Shown: positions 33,911 through 41,739, counted from the first letter of the stretch. The stretch: 64,000 bases of DNA from an uncultured Bacteroidales bacterium (GCA_905234275.1 CAJOHD010000002.1:186001-250000); one strand, 5' to 3'. The notes: generated from the sequence alone by a model not told the origin. Program-made: numbers and translations.

Positions 33911-33924
33911 TTTAAATGTTTACA

Positions 33925-33980
33925 GTTTAAAAGTTTAATAGTTTAATAGTTTAGTAGCTTAGTAGCTTAATAGTTTAAGT
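33925..33980. repeat. Seven tandem octamers (GTTTAATA-like)
   Basis: Seven 8-bp units run without gaps: GTTTAAAA, GTTTAATA twice, GTTTAGTA, GCTTAGTA, GCTTAATA and GTTTAAGT. They end 4 nt before the ATG at 33985. Copy-number change would alter the leader but not the protein. Confidence 0.8.
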
Positions 33981-33984
33981 TGGG

Positions 33985-34281
33985 ATGAAGGTTAGAATTA
34001 CAGCGATAAGGAAAGCAAACTACACGGATTTGCAGGCAAAGTACGAGAATCCGATTGAGCATACGTGCGATGTGAGGGAGGGTCAGTCGTGGATTTCGGT
34101 GGATGGTGCGAAGCCTGAAGGGATGTGCGAGAGCGCTTGGGAGTCGATGCGTTGGTTTGTGCAGGAACTGGCTGCCGGTCGCGGTAATTTTTACGACGGC
34201 TGGATGAAAAACCCGAAGTCGGCGATGATAAGCTGCAACGACGGATTCCGTCCGGTTAGTTTCTTGATAGAAACGATATGA
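33985..34281 (+). CDS. TIGR04076 family protein, copy 2
   Basis: The protein has 98 residues, the same length as the minus-strand copy at 30846-31142, and differs from it at only 12 positions, four of them in the last five residues. The central motifs CDVREGQSWIS and SCNDGFRPVSF are unchanged. Function unknown. It lies 74 nt after queF, separated by octamer repeats, and overlaps the cation efflux gene by 4 nt (ATGA), so it may share that gene's transcript. Confidence 0.82.
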   Translation: MKVRITAIRKANYTDLQAKYENPIEHTCDVREGQSWISVDGAKPEGMCESAWESMRWFVQELAAGRGNFYDGWMKNPKSAMISCNDGFRPVSFLIETI

Positions 34282-35162
34282 ATAGGACACAGGAAATATT
34301 CAAAGTGACAATCATCGGCAGCGTGGTCAACGTGCTGCTGCTGGTGATGAAGTTTGTGGCGGGTGTGCTGGGTCACAGCTCCGCCATGATAGCCGACGCG
34401 GTGCATTCGTTGTCGGATTTCCTTACTGATGTCGTCGTTTTGGTTTTTGTGAAAATCAGCGGCAAACCGAAGGATAAGTCGCACGAATACGGTCACGGAA
34501 AGTTCGAGACTTTAGCGTTGACAATCATAGGCTTGGTGCTTGTGGTGGTGGCTCTCGGCATCATCAGCAACGGTGTTGTGAAAATCGACGATTTCTTTGA
34601 TGGTGAGGAGCTTGAGGCTCCTGGTATGCTGGCTCTTTGGGCGGCTGTGGTCTCGATAGTGCTGAAAGAAGCCGTTTATCGTTATTCTATCATCAAAGCC
34701 CGTAAACTCGACTCGCAGGCACTGGAGGCAAACGCCTGGCATCATCGCAGCGACGCACTCTCGTCAATAGGCACTTTGATAGGTGTGGGCGGAGCTATCT
34801 TCCTCGGTCAGAAATGGGTCATCCTCGATCCGATAGCATCAGTGATTGTTGGCGTTTTCATCGGTAAGGTGGCATTCGATCTGCTGAAAAACGGAGTGGG
34901 CGACCTAACCGATAAGGCTCTACCTGAAAGTGTTGAGCAAGAGATTTTGAAGATGGTTTCGGAGGTTGAAAATGTCGGCAATCCGCATAACCTCAAGACA
35001 CGCCGCGTGGGAAACCATTACGCCATTGAGCTTCACATCAAGATGGACGGCAACATCACCCTGATGGAAGCCCACGACAAGGCTACAGAAATCGAAAATC
35101 TTCTTAGAAGCAAATACGGCAAAGAAACTCATATCGGAGTTCATGTCGAACCATTCGACTAA
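34278..35162 (+). CDS. Cation diffusion facilitator (CDF) metal efflux protein
   Basis: The 294-residue protein has the CDF N-terminal motif (SSAMIADAVHSLSDFLTD) with the first H-x3-D metal site, and the second site in ANAWHHRSDALSS near residue 155. Six membrane segments are visible, and a C-terminal cytoplasmic domain (MVSEVENVGNPHNLKTRRVG, ending in HVEPFD) completes it. It would export Zn2+, Fe2+ or Mn2+ in exchange for protons; the D-H/H-D pattern does not settle which. It is translationally coupled to the TIGR04076 gene. Confidence 0.93.
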   Translation: MNRTQEIFKVTIIGSVVNVLLLVMKFVAGVLGHSSAMIADAVHSLSDFLTDVVVLVFVKISGKPKDKSHEYGHGKFETLALTIIGLVLVVVALGIISNGVVKIDDFFDGEELEAPGMLALWAAVVSIVLKEAVYRYSIIKARKLDSQALEANAWHHRSDALSSIGTLIGVGGAIFLGQKWVILDPIASVIVGVFIGKVAFDLLKNGVGDLTDKALPESVEQEILKMVSEVENVGNPHNLKTRRVGNHYAIELHIKMDGNITLMEAHDKATEIENLLRSKYGKETHIGVHVEPFD

Positions 35163-35239
35163 AAAATTAAATGCGACACAAAAAAACGAGTGAAGCACAA
35201 TATCATGGTAAATCATTCGTTATCATAAAAATTATCATT

Positions 35240-35869
35240 ATGAAAACAGCACGATTACCATTGGTCTTATTGGCATTATTTGGCTTAACATTGTTTTCAG
35301 ATGCCCAAGAAGTTTCAAAATCCGGAAGAGAAAAAGGATTGGTAATAAGACCGGAAATTGGGGTTGGTATGGGAAGTCTGGGTAAATCAGACAACTATTA
35401 TGCGTTATATCTTCAAGGAAGTGTTGATTATCAATTCAATCCATATTTTAACGCTGGAGTCGGTACAGGATTCAGTAATAACAAATGGAGCCTCGCAGGA
35501 TTTGGGAAAGACAGAGTGATGGCATTGCCAGTATATGCTAATCTTCGTGCGTATTTATGCGATAAAAAGGTTAGTCCGTTTTTTGATTTAAAGATGGGAT
35601 ATAATATTCCTTTAAATGAAGGTCGCATTCGAGGGGAATATAATCCGCCTTTACATCTTTGGAATGATTCTTATTTGAAAATCAAAGGTTTGTATGGAAT
35701 GTTGTCTTTCGGTCTTCAAGCCGGAGGAATGGATGTCGGAATTTCAATGGGTTGGGTACAAGGTGTGTCTCATGAAATGGACCAAAATATAAATTATAAT
35801 GTCAAGGAGCATTCCAATAGTTATTTCATGACAGCATTTAGCATAGCATATAATTTCCAATTTAAATAA
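35240..35869 (+). CDS. Outer-membrane beta-barrel-like protein
   Basis: The 209-residue protein (ATG at 35240 selected because the signal peptide MKTARLPLVLLALFGLTLFSDAQ starts there) has alternating hydrophobic strands typical of small OmpX/PorT-like barrels: LVIRPEIGVGMGSLG, ALYLQGSVDYQFNPYFNAGVGTGF, MLSFGLQAGGMDVGISMGWVQGV. The chain ends in ...AYNFQFK; a terminal aromatic close to the end is common in barrels. Specific function unknown. Its end overlaps the convergent XRE gene by 8 nt. Confidence 0.78.
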   Translation: MKTARLPLVLLALFGLTLFSDAQEVSKSGREKGLVIRPEIGVGMGSLGKSDNYYALYLQGSVDYQFNPYFNAGVGTGFSNNKWSLAGFGKDRVMALPVYANLRAYLCDKKVSPFFDLKMGYNIPLNEGRIRGEYNPPLHLWNDSYLKIKGLYGMLSFGLQAGGMDVGISMGWVQGVSHEMDQNINYNVKEHSNSYFMTAFSIAYNFQFK

Positions 35870-36503
35870 TCATTTCCGGAGAGCATCCCAGTACTTTAGA
35901 AAGCGCAAAGACCGTCTGTGCCTCAGCTTTGCGAATATCTTGGTCACCTTGTTCGTAAGCCTGTATCATGCGAAGTGTTACGCCTGATATTTCGGCTAAT
36001 CTCTGTTGAGTGAGTTTAGCCTGTTTTCTTATGGTTTTCAAAACATTTGGTCGCTCAACCAGATAGCTTTCGATGATACTATCCGCTGTTTCAACAAATT
36101 TCGACAAGTCAGCCTCATGCAAAGTCGGATACATTTCAACTATTCTATTGATATCCAAACCGTTACGTTGAATGTATAAAAACGATTTTGCTCTAAACCA
36201 CTGATAATAGGCCAACGACCATCCGGCCCAAAACTCTTTTGAACGTCCAAACAGTTGATAATCAATAATTTTAATATCAATATCAGAAGATTTTTCAAAA
36301 ACTTTTTGGCATAATTCCACTCCCGAAAGCCCCGATACAAACCTGGGATTTCCTATTTCAATCTGCGATGCCACGCCGCTTGAGAGAAACATCTCAAAAA
36401 ACACGTAAATATCGCAATGTACAGCATTTACTGCACAATCCAACATGCTGCCGACGTTGTTCATGGCATCTTCAAGATAATAATGATTATAAGCGTGTAT
36501 CAT
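35862..36503 (-). CDS. XRE-family HTH protein, probable antitoxin of the DUF3990 pair
   Basis: The 213-residue protein has a C-terminal Cro/cI helix-turn-helix (KTIRKQAKLTQQRLAEISGVTLRMIQAYEQGDQDIRKAEAQTV, split here by its two helices, residues about 155-210). The N-terminal 150 residues contain a domain I recall from Firmicutes and Bacteroidetes proteins encoded next to DUF3990 genes (SGLSGVELCQKVFEK and FWAGWSLAYYQW). Its start overlaps the upstream DUF3990 gene by 17 nt. The arrangement, putative toxin first and DNA-binding partner second, resembles type II toxin-antitoxin loci. Antitoxin function is inference. Confidence 0.75.
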   Translation of the reverse strand: MIHAYNHYYLEDAMNNVGSMLDCAVNAVHCDIYVFFEMFLSSGVASQIEIGNPRFVSGLSGVELCQKVFEKSSDIDIKIIDYQLFGRSKEFWAGWSLAYYQWFRAKSFLYIQRNGLDINRIVEMYPTLHEADLSKFVETADSIIESYLVERPNVLKTIRKQAKLTQQRLAEISGVTLRMIQAYEQGDQDIRKAEAQTVFALSKVLGCSPEMII

Positions 36504-37164
36504 CGTTAGTCCATTTTTGTCTTAGAATATCAATCATAAACACCGCATCAGCTGATGCCGGAAGTGATTTTACATTTTGAAAATCATATCTTGCCTTGCT
36601 ATCGCGTGCCTGACGTTTTGGATAGTATAGACTGCTATCGACAGGGATGCTTTTAATATAATTCAATGAATCAAAAGCCTTTTCGCTTTTTAAAACAATC
36701 TGTTCTCCAAGTTTTCCCAAATACATCGCCTGGCGTAGCTGTTCCAACGAAATAGTATTGTTTAGAAAAGCGTTGGCAAATGAGAAATAAGAATCATCGG
36801 CGCGATATCCAGTTATCACATCGTAATTTTCATATTCAGGCAAAAAATTGTCTAACAAATAGTCCCTTGCATCAGTTGGCAATCCTTGCGAAAGCACAAA
36901 TGTTCTGTTTTTCAACAATATAGCCAGCCAATTCAAAATATGACATGGTTTTCTATTAAGGTAAAGAATATTCAATTTTTTCAAATCTAATTCATAATGA
37001 TTCGCAAAACCATTATTCCTTTCGGTGCTCGCCCATTCCTTTGCAAGTTCTTGATTTTCAGTGCAATAAAACCCTAATCCATAATCATTCTTTGGATTTC
37101 CTTCTCCCAATAAAGGTTTCTCAATGACTTTTGTTGAGCCGTGATATAATGTTATTTTTTTCAT
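36487..37164 (-). CDS. DUF3990 family protein, probable ADP-ribosyltransferase-fold toxin
   Basis: The 225-residue protein begins ITLYHGSTKVIEKPLLGEGN and continues DYGLGFYCTENQELAKEWA, the DUF3990 signature. The YHGS and GLGFYCT segments resemble the NAD-binding start of ADP-ribosyltransferase folds. A later GYRADDSYFSFANAFL and LGEQIVLKSEKAFDSLNYI (with a possible catalytic Glu in the EQIVLKS segment) complete it. There is no signal peptide, so the target would be intracellular. The downstream overlapping XRE gene is the likely antidote. Base composition is AT-richer than the neighbours, consistent with acquisition. Confidence 0.75.
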   Translation of the reverse strand: MKKITLYHGSTKVIEKPLLGEGNPKNDYGLGFYCTENQELAKEWASTERNNGFANHYELDLKKLNILYLNRKPCHILNWLAILLKNRTFVLSQGLPTDARDYLLDNFLPEYENYDVITGYRADDSYFSFANAFLNNTISLEQLRQAMYLGKLGEQIVLKSEKAFDSLNYIKSIPVDSSLYYPKRQARDSKARYDFQNVKSLPASADAVFMIDILRQKWTNDDTRL

Positions 37165-37190
37165 AAAATTATCGTTATAACGAGACTTTG

Positions 37191-37198
37191 CAAAAATA
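37191..37198 (-). promoter_or_regulatory. -7 element of the DUF3990/XRE pair
   Basis: TATTTTTG on the minus strand, 26 nt before the ATG at 37164; divergent from the promoter at 37236-37266. Confidence 0.65.
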
Positions 37199-37235
37199 CA
37201 TTTTTTTTAAATACGACAACACAAATCAAAATTAT

Positions 37236-37266
37236 TTTGAAATAAAAGAAAATAACACTATCTTTG
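37236..37266 (+). promoter_or_regulatory. Promoter of the 37296 lipoprotein gene
   Basis: TTTG at 37236-37239, 19-nt spacer, TATCTTTG at 37259-37266: a full consensus match 29 nt before the ATG. Confidence 0.78.
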
Positions 37267-37295
37267 CGGTCATAAATATTCTTAAAAGAAAAGAT

Positions 37296-38789
37296 ATGAA
37301 AACAAGAACTTTCAAGATTATGATGGCTGTCGCAGTGCTGCTTATGGTCTGCGTCGGCTGCAAGAAAAACAATGGTGGCGGCGACAGTCACGGCTTAAGT
37401 AACATGAAGTTCAAGAAAATGGACCTCACACATGCCACGATGCTCGCTTTGGCCGATACTCCTGCTAAGGACGATCAGGAATATACCCCTTTGTATATCG
37501 TAAACGAACAGGGCATACTTGAGTCGGTGGAATACACCATCGAGGTGGAAGGCGACGAAAGCACGGCCAACCTCGTGAAAGCTAATCTCCAATTGAAAAT
37601 TCATTACATTTATCCGATAGGTGAAGATTGGCTGTGGCTGTTCGACTGCCGTCATTTTTATCCGGGCATCGAAGAACTCGATGCTGCAACCCAGCAAGCA
37701 ATCAATGATCTGATTTACAAGTATGATGGAATCCATTATCTGGTAAGGAAGACCGACGGTGCCATCTTTAAATGGTCGCTGGAAGACGGCCGCCCGTATA
37801 ACATCGTGAACTACGGTCTCGAACGCCCGACCGACTTCTACGGAGTGGTTGAACAATTCGGCAACGACATCGTGGAGATTAAGTGGAGGGAAAACGATAG
37901 TCAGATTTATTATCTCGAAGATAATGGCAACAGCATCAGCGTCACCACGATGATACCTAACGGGATTTATGCGGAGAGTGTGTATCCTGCATCCGACGAC
38001 GGCGTGGTGGGCGCTATGATAGGCTATAACATCAACAGTCAAGGATACTGGAATATCCAGCCTTTTGTGATATTCCCGAACGATTTCACTATCAGGCAGG
38101 TTATCGTGCCTAATTACAACAACTCGCTGAATACTACGTCGCAGCTGCTGTCGGTCAACAACAAGCTGTATGTCATGACAGTGAATCATTACGACAATCA
38201 TTCAGAGACCGATTTCCGTAGTATAGAGATAAATTTTGATGACGAGACCATCGATGTCAGTGCACCGATAACCGCCTTGAATTATACAGTAAAACTCGAA
38301 CCAAATACCATCGGCTATTACCGTCCTGTTTTCCACAGCAATTTAATGTCGTGGCTGCAAAATGGCCAGATCAACTGTCTGAATCTGGACAACGGCTGGA
38401 TTAACACAGCGGAATTGCCGACCCATTTCCCGGAAGATGCCAGACAATACACTGATGGCGTGGCTTATATAATTGAAAATCAGAATAATCCGACAAATTA
38501 TTGGGTGTGCGACATGGCAGTAGGCTATGCAATGAGCCATGATATCACTTGGGACGACTTGGGTGAATATGCTTCTTTGATAGTCCAAGGCTCTTATTCT
38601 GAATGGGAGTTTAACTATAACTCACTGACATTCAATAGCAACTGCATGCTCATCGACGGCCGTAAGCTGAATTTCTACTTCAGCGTGATAGGCAATGATG
38701 CCGGTCAGGTTCATATCATCGCTGAAGGCGAAGGCGGCGGTGCAGGTCGTGTGATATCGACGCTCATCAGGTTAAATGGAGGAAATTAA
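37296..38789 (+). CDS. 497-residue lipoprotein, paralog 1
   Basis: The lipoprotein signal is KIMMAVAVLLMVCVGC (lipobox VGC), followed by the spacer KKNNGGG. The rest is a beta-rich chain with repeated elements such as LYIVNEQGILESVEY and YLVRKTDGAIFKW, suggesting a propeller-like fold. It shares its layout, its exact length of 497 residues and several local motifs (LALA, YPIGEDWLWLFDCR against IPVGDVYIWLMGCR, and a VISTLI ending) with the protein at 50823-52316. Function unknown; it should face the periplasm or surface. The thioesterase gene follows closely. Confidence 0.78.
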   Translation: MKTRTFKIMMAVAVLLMVCVGCKKNNGGGDSHGLSNMKFKKMDLTHATMLALADTPAKDDQEYTPLYIVNEQGILESVEYTIEVEGDESTANLVKANLQLKIHYIYPIGEDWLWLFDCRHFYPGIEELDAATQQAINDLIYKYDGIHYLVRKTDGAIFKWSLEDGRPYNIVNYGLERPTDFYGVVEQFGNDIVEIKWRENDSQIYYLEDNGNSISVTTMIPNGIYAESVYPASDDGVVGAMIGYNINSQGYWNIQPFVIFPNDFTIRQVIVPNYNNSLNTTSQLLSVNNKLYVMTVNHYDNHSETDFRSIEINFDDETIDVSAPITALNYTVKLEPNTIGYYRPVFHSNLMSWLQNGQINCLNLDNGWINTAELPTHFPEDARQYTDGVAYIIENQNNPTNYWVCDMAVGYAMSHDITWDDLGEYASLIVQGSYSEWEFNYNSLTFNSNCMLIDGRKLNFYFSVIGNDAGQVHIIAEGEGGGAGRVISTLIRLNGGN

Positions 38790-38796
38790 TACTAAC

Positions 38797-39195
38797 ATGC
38801 ATATCTACAAGCACGAAATAAGATATTACGAGTGTGACCGAATGGGTATCACTCATCATTCAAACTATATCAGAATCATGGAGGAGGCCCGCATCGACTA
38901 CCTCGACAAGCTAGGCTGGGGTTTCGACAAAATTGAGGCCGACGGTGTGGTGTCGCCGGTAGTGTCAGTCGAGTGCAAATACAAGAGCCCGACAACGTTT
39001 AAAGATATAGTAGAGGTGGAGGTGAGCATCAGTGGCATGAGCGAGCTGAAGTTTGAATTTAACTACACCATGCGAAAAGACGGCAAATTAGTCGCCGAGG
39101 GTCACAGCGTGCACTGCTTCACTGAAAACGGAAGACCGGTGGTGATAGAGAGAAGGCTGCCGGAACTTTACGAAAGGATAAAGCAATCAATGTAA
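38797..39195 (+). CDS. YbgC/FadM-like acyl-CoA thioesterase
   Basis: The 132-residue hotdog protein has the 4-hydroxybenzoyl-CoA-thioesterase-type active site IRYYECDRMGITHHSNYIRIMEEAR, with the catalytic Asp in ECDRMG. The strand VEVEVSISGMSELKFEFNY is also typical. It should hydrolyse acyl-CoA or acyl-ACP in the cytoplasm. The ATG at 38797 fits the family start MHIYKHE; an alternative ATG at 38776 would overlap the lipoprotein gene by 14 nt. The pair is probably one transcript. Confidence 0.9.
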   Translation: MHIYKHEIRYYECDRMGITHHSNYIRIMEEARIDYLDKLGWGFDKIEADGVVSPVVSVECKYKSPTTFKDIVEVEVSISGMSELKFEFNYTMRKDGKLVAEGHSVHCFTENGRPVVIERRLPELYERIKQSM

Positions 39196-39198
39196 CCC

Positions 39199-39234
39199 GT
39201 CATTTCAACTTCACTTCGTTACGCTCGAAAGGAC
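39199..39234. repeat. Solo REP-like unit, diverged
   Basis: GTCATTTCAACTTC and GCTCGAAAGGAC form an imperfect 36-bp inverted repeat between the ends of the convergent thioesterase and lipoprotein genes. Confidence 0.55.
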
Positions 39235-39241
39235 GTTTCCT

Positions 39242-39814
39242 TTAGTCGTTGCGGACTATTCTGTAGTGCGGGTTGTAGTTGTTGCGGAACGCGTCGCTGT
39301 GGCGGACAGCATAGTTGCCTTTTGCGGCTTCAAGCAGTTCTGATTGCAACTCGGCATCGGCCCAGTCGGGGTTGACTTTCAACGCTATTTTCTCGATTTG
39401 CTGCCATTCCGACGCCCAGTCGTTGCTGTAGGCATTGTTCTTGCCGGCTGCACCGATAAACATCATAACCAACTGTTCCTCAGTGAGTTCGCCATCTACA
39501 ATATTAGAGAAATTGATTCTCACAAAACGATGACGGAATCCTGTAGGCTCGCGTTTAGGCATTAGGCTGAGATCGCTGTTTTTACACTGCTCAAGTTCAT
39601 AGTTGATGTAGTATCTCGCTGCTGCAGTGTCGTTCATCAGATGTTCGGCACCGAAGAAATCCTGATAGCACGTCTTATAAATATCCTGCAAAGTCGCCAA
39701 AGGATATTGAGTGTGAATGTATTGGCACATCTGCCGAATGGCGCGGTCTTCGTTATTGCAGGAGGTTAAAACAGCCATGATACCTATCAGAAAGAGAAAT
39801 AATTTTGTCTTCAT
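39242..39814 (-). CDS. Lipoprotein of unknown function
   Basis: The 190-residue protein has a lipoprotein signal (FLFLIGIMAVLTSC, lipobox LTSC, Cys19). The mature part is mostly helical with YPLATLQDIYKTCYQDFFGAEHLMND and FRHRFVRINFSNIVDGELTEEQLVMMF. I recall similar unassigned proteins in Bacteroides genomes but no function. It has its own promoter (39833-39840), divergent from the flavodoxin gene. Confidence 0.75.
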   Translation of the reverse strand: MKTKLFLFLIGIMAVLTSCNNEDRAIRQMCQYIHTQYPLATLQDIYKTCYQDFFGAEHLMNDTAAARYYINYELEQCKNSDLSLMPKREPTGFRHRFVRINFSNIVDGELTEEQLVMMFIGAAGKNNAYSNDWASEWQQIEKIALKVNPDWADAELQSELLEAAKGNYAVRHSDAFRNNYNPHYRIVRND

Positions 39815-39832
39815 TTTTTATGAAATTGTCTG

Positions 39833-39840
39833 CAAAGATA
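39833..39840 (-). promoter_or_regulatory. -7 element of the 39242-39814 gene
   Basis: TATCTTTG on the minus strand, 18 nt before the ATG at 39814. Confidence 0.65.
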
Positions 39841-39851
39841 TAGATTTTTTG

Positions 39852-39859
39852 TAATTTTG
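39852..39859 (+). promoter_or_regulatory. -7 element of the flavodoxin lipoprotein gene
   Basis: TAATTTTG, 21 nt before the ATG at 39881. It is only 11 bp from the divergent -7 element, so the two promoters overlap and may compete. Confidence 0.65.
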
Positions 39860-39880
39860 CAGATATAAATTGTTTGAAAA

Positions 39881-40708
39881 ATGAAAAGATTAAGTTTAAT
39901 TTTTGCGATTATGGCAGCAATGATTTTAGCCGTTTCGTGCGGCCAGAAGAAGGCACAGAAGGTGCTTGTACTTTATTATTCACAGACAGGTAACACCAAG
40001 CTTGTGGCTGAGGAGATCGCCAATAAGCTCGGCGCGGATATCGAGGAAATAGTGGCGGTGAACCCTTACGACGGCGATTTTATGCAGACAATAGAGCGTT
40101 GCATGAAGGAACGTGAAGAAGGTGTGATCACTGAAATCAAGCCTTTGAAGTCGAAAATTGCCAAATACGACGTCATTTTCCTCGGATATCCGGTGTGGTT
40201 TGGCACTGTCGCACCACCTGTCGCTACGTTTTTGAAGAATGTTGACTTGAGCGGAAAGACCATCGTCCCGTTCTGCACTTTCGGCAGCGGAGGCTTGGAG
40301 TCGAGTACAAAAGATATTGAGAAATCTCAGCTTAATGCGCAGGTTATGCCTGGTTACGGCGTCCGCGCGGCACGTTTGGAGGCGATGCCGGCCGAGGTCG
40401 ACCAGTTCTTGAAGGAAAACGGATTCATCCCTGGCGATTACATCCAACTCGGTGAATTTACTGATTTAGAAGAAGTTACACCAGAGGAAGAATACATCTT
40501 TATCAAGGCTACCGACAACTATCCGATGTTGCATGCCAAAGCGAAATTAGTTGGAAAACGTTGGATTCCAAATGGCACAGAATACCTGTTCATTGCTGAA
40601 GACCAGCCTCGTGAGTTTAAAAACAACATGCCTCCAGCGGGCGAGATGAAAGTCTATGTGACAGTTATTGGCGATACGAAGCCGGAGTTCACAAGAGTGG
40701 TAAGATAG
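39881..40708 (+). CDS. Exported flavodoxin-like lipoprotein
   Basis: The 275-residue protein has a lipoprotein signal (LIFAIMAAMILAVSC, Cys20). A flavodoxin fold follows directly, with the FMN phosphate loop YSQTGNTKLVAEEIA at residues 33-47 and YPVWFGTVAPPVATFL near residue 106. About 80 further residues of unknown type (from DLEEVTPEEEYIFIK) end the chain. Flavodoxins are normally cytoplasmic, so a membrane-anchored exported form suggests periplasmic electron transfer or quinone/FMN reduction; that is inference. Confidence 0.88.
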   Translation: MKRLSLIFAIMAAMILAVSCGQKKAQKVLVLYYSQTGNTKLVAEEIANKLGADIEEIVAVNPYDGDFMQTIERCMKEREEGVITEIKPLKSKIAKYDVIFLGYPVWFGTVAPPVATFLKNVDLSGKTIVPFCTFGSGGLESSTKDIEKSQLNAQVMPGYGVRAARLEAMPAEVDQFLKENGFIPGDYIQLGEFTDLEEVTPEEEYIFIKATDNYPMLHAKAKLVGKRWIPNGTEYLFIAEDQPREFKNNMPPAGEMKVYVTVIGDTKPEFTRVVR

Positions 40709-40710
40709 TC

Positions 40711-41577
40711 TTATTCTGAAAGTTTTTTCTTTATTTCCGACATATTGCTTCTCGACACCGGGATGGCGTCTTCGCAATGTTTGATGTCGAGGAGCATGCC
40801 GCCTGGCTTTGAGACGATGCGCTCAACCTGCTGCATGTTGACCAAGAAAGCCCGGTGACAGCGCATCACCATCGGGTAGGCGCTGAGGTCATCCTCGAGC
40901 TGCTTGGAGGTGGCACGGAGCATGTCGGAACGCACTTTACCGTCGCGCAACTGATAGATTTTCACGTAGTTGCCGACGGTTTCAATATATAACAAATCTT
41001 TGATGTTGACTTTGACGGTGTCGCTGGTGGTTCCGGTGAGAGTTATGTCGTCGGACGGCGGCGTAACGGCTTTTATAACTTCTGAGTGCTGAGATTCCTG
41101 CAGCTTCTCGTTCATTTTTCTGGTTTCATTCAGTTCGGCTGTGAGAAAACGACTGCGGAACTGGAATCTCCAATAAATCCCTATAATAAATGAGCAAAAT
41201 GCGATGATGACGAGTGTCTCGAGAAAGTTTCCCCATGAGAGGCTGTTGCCAGCAATCTGGCCATTCATCACAAAATGACGATAAAGGCACAAAAATAACG
41301 TCACCAGCGGAGTGTTGATGAGCTGAAACCGCATGTTGCGCTTGATGATGTAGTCGACGCCGTTGTCGAGGGATGACGGCATCTTGAAGATGTACCGGAG
41401 GATGCAGTCCGTCACAAGACAGGCGACAAAACCAATCACGAACATCGCGAGAAGATGCATATAGGCCTGCCATTGAGTCAAATCAAGGCCGAAAGGCTTG
41501 AATATGGCTATTGCCAGCACCGTGAAGCCTGAGCTGATGGCGCGAATTCGTAATGTTTCTCTCTGTTCGTTTGTCAT
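40711..41577 (-). CDS. Membrane-bound LytTR-family transcription regulator
   Basis: The 288-residue protein has four membrane helices in its first 145 residues (for example WQAYMHLLAMFVIGFVACLV and LETLVIIAFCSFIIGIYW). A short coiled coil follows, then a C-terminal LytTR DNA-binding domain from about residue 190 (VNIKDLLYIETVGNYVKIYQL, MLRATSKQLEDDL, RCHRAFLVNMQQVERI). It would sense a membrane signal and bind DNA without a separate kinase. Its -7 element (41586-41593) lies 8 nt before the ATG. The LiaF-like gene is divergent, and the shared upstream region holds three 20-bp iterons. Confidence 0.9.
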   Translation of the reverse strand: MTNEQRETLRIRAISSGFTVLAIAIFKPFGLDLTQWQAYMHLLAMFVIGFVACLVTDCILRYIFKMPSSLDNGVDYIIKRNMRFQLINTPLVTLFLCLYRHFVMNGQIAGNSLSWGNFLETLVIIAFCSFIIGIYWRFQFRSRFLTAELNETRKMNEKLQESQHSEVIKAVTPPSDDITLTGTTSDTVKVNIKDLLYIETVGNYVKIYQLRDGKVRSDMLRATSKQLEDDLSAYPMVMRCHRAFLVNMQQVERIVSKPGGMLLDIKHCEDAIPVSRSNMSEIKKKLSE

Positions 41578-41585
41578 TGCGAATG

Positions 41586-41593
41586 CAAAAATA
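41586..41593 (-). promoter_or_regulatory. -7 element of the LytTR gene
   Basis: TATTTTTG on the minus strand, only 8 nt before the ATG, implying a near-leaderless mRNA. A TTTG at 41616-41619 (minus strand) could serve as -33 with a 22-nt spacer; it falls in iteron 1. Confidence 0.6.
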
Positions 41594-41610
41594 AATATTT
41601 TTTTGCCATT

Positions 41611-41670
41611 CGTCCCAAAATTTTACATTTCATCACAAAAACGTGCAGAATATCCCAAAAACTTGCGCCG
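41611..41670. promoter_or_regulatory. Three direct repeats spaced 20 bp, candidate LytTR operator
   Basis: Cores TCCCAAAATTTTAC (41613), TCACAAAAACGTGC (41633) and TCCCAAAAACTTGC (41653) are spaced by exactly 20 bp, about two helical turns. LytTR proteins bind direct repeats on one helix face. Core 1 overlaps the -33 region of the LytTR promoter, and core 3 overlaps that of the LiaF-like promoter, so one array could control both genes. Confidence 0.6.
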
Positions 41671-41685
41671 TATTGAATGTCGCAA

Positions 41686-41693
41686 TACTTTTG
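41686..41693 (+). promoter_or_regulatory. -7 element of the LiaF-like gene
   Basis: TACTTTTG, with CTTG at 41662-41665 as a possible -33 element; 46 nt before the ATG at 41740. Confidence 0.6.
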
Positions 41694-41739
41694 CAGAAAA
41701 AATTCAAACGAAATAATAGGATTTAAAATTTATAGCATC

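Noticed and set aside
33925..33980. Tandem octamers considered as a small CRISPR-like array
   Set aside because: Units are contiguous with no spacers and far too short for CRISPR repeats.
35171..35239. N-terminal extension of the barrel protein
   Set aside because: The signal peptide begins at 35240 and the upstream residues are polar and non-conserved in appearance.
41677..41739. Upstream start for the LiaF-like gene
   Set aside because: It precedes the probable -7 element at 41686-41693, so it would not be transcribed.
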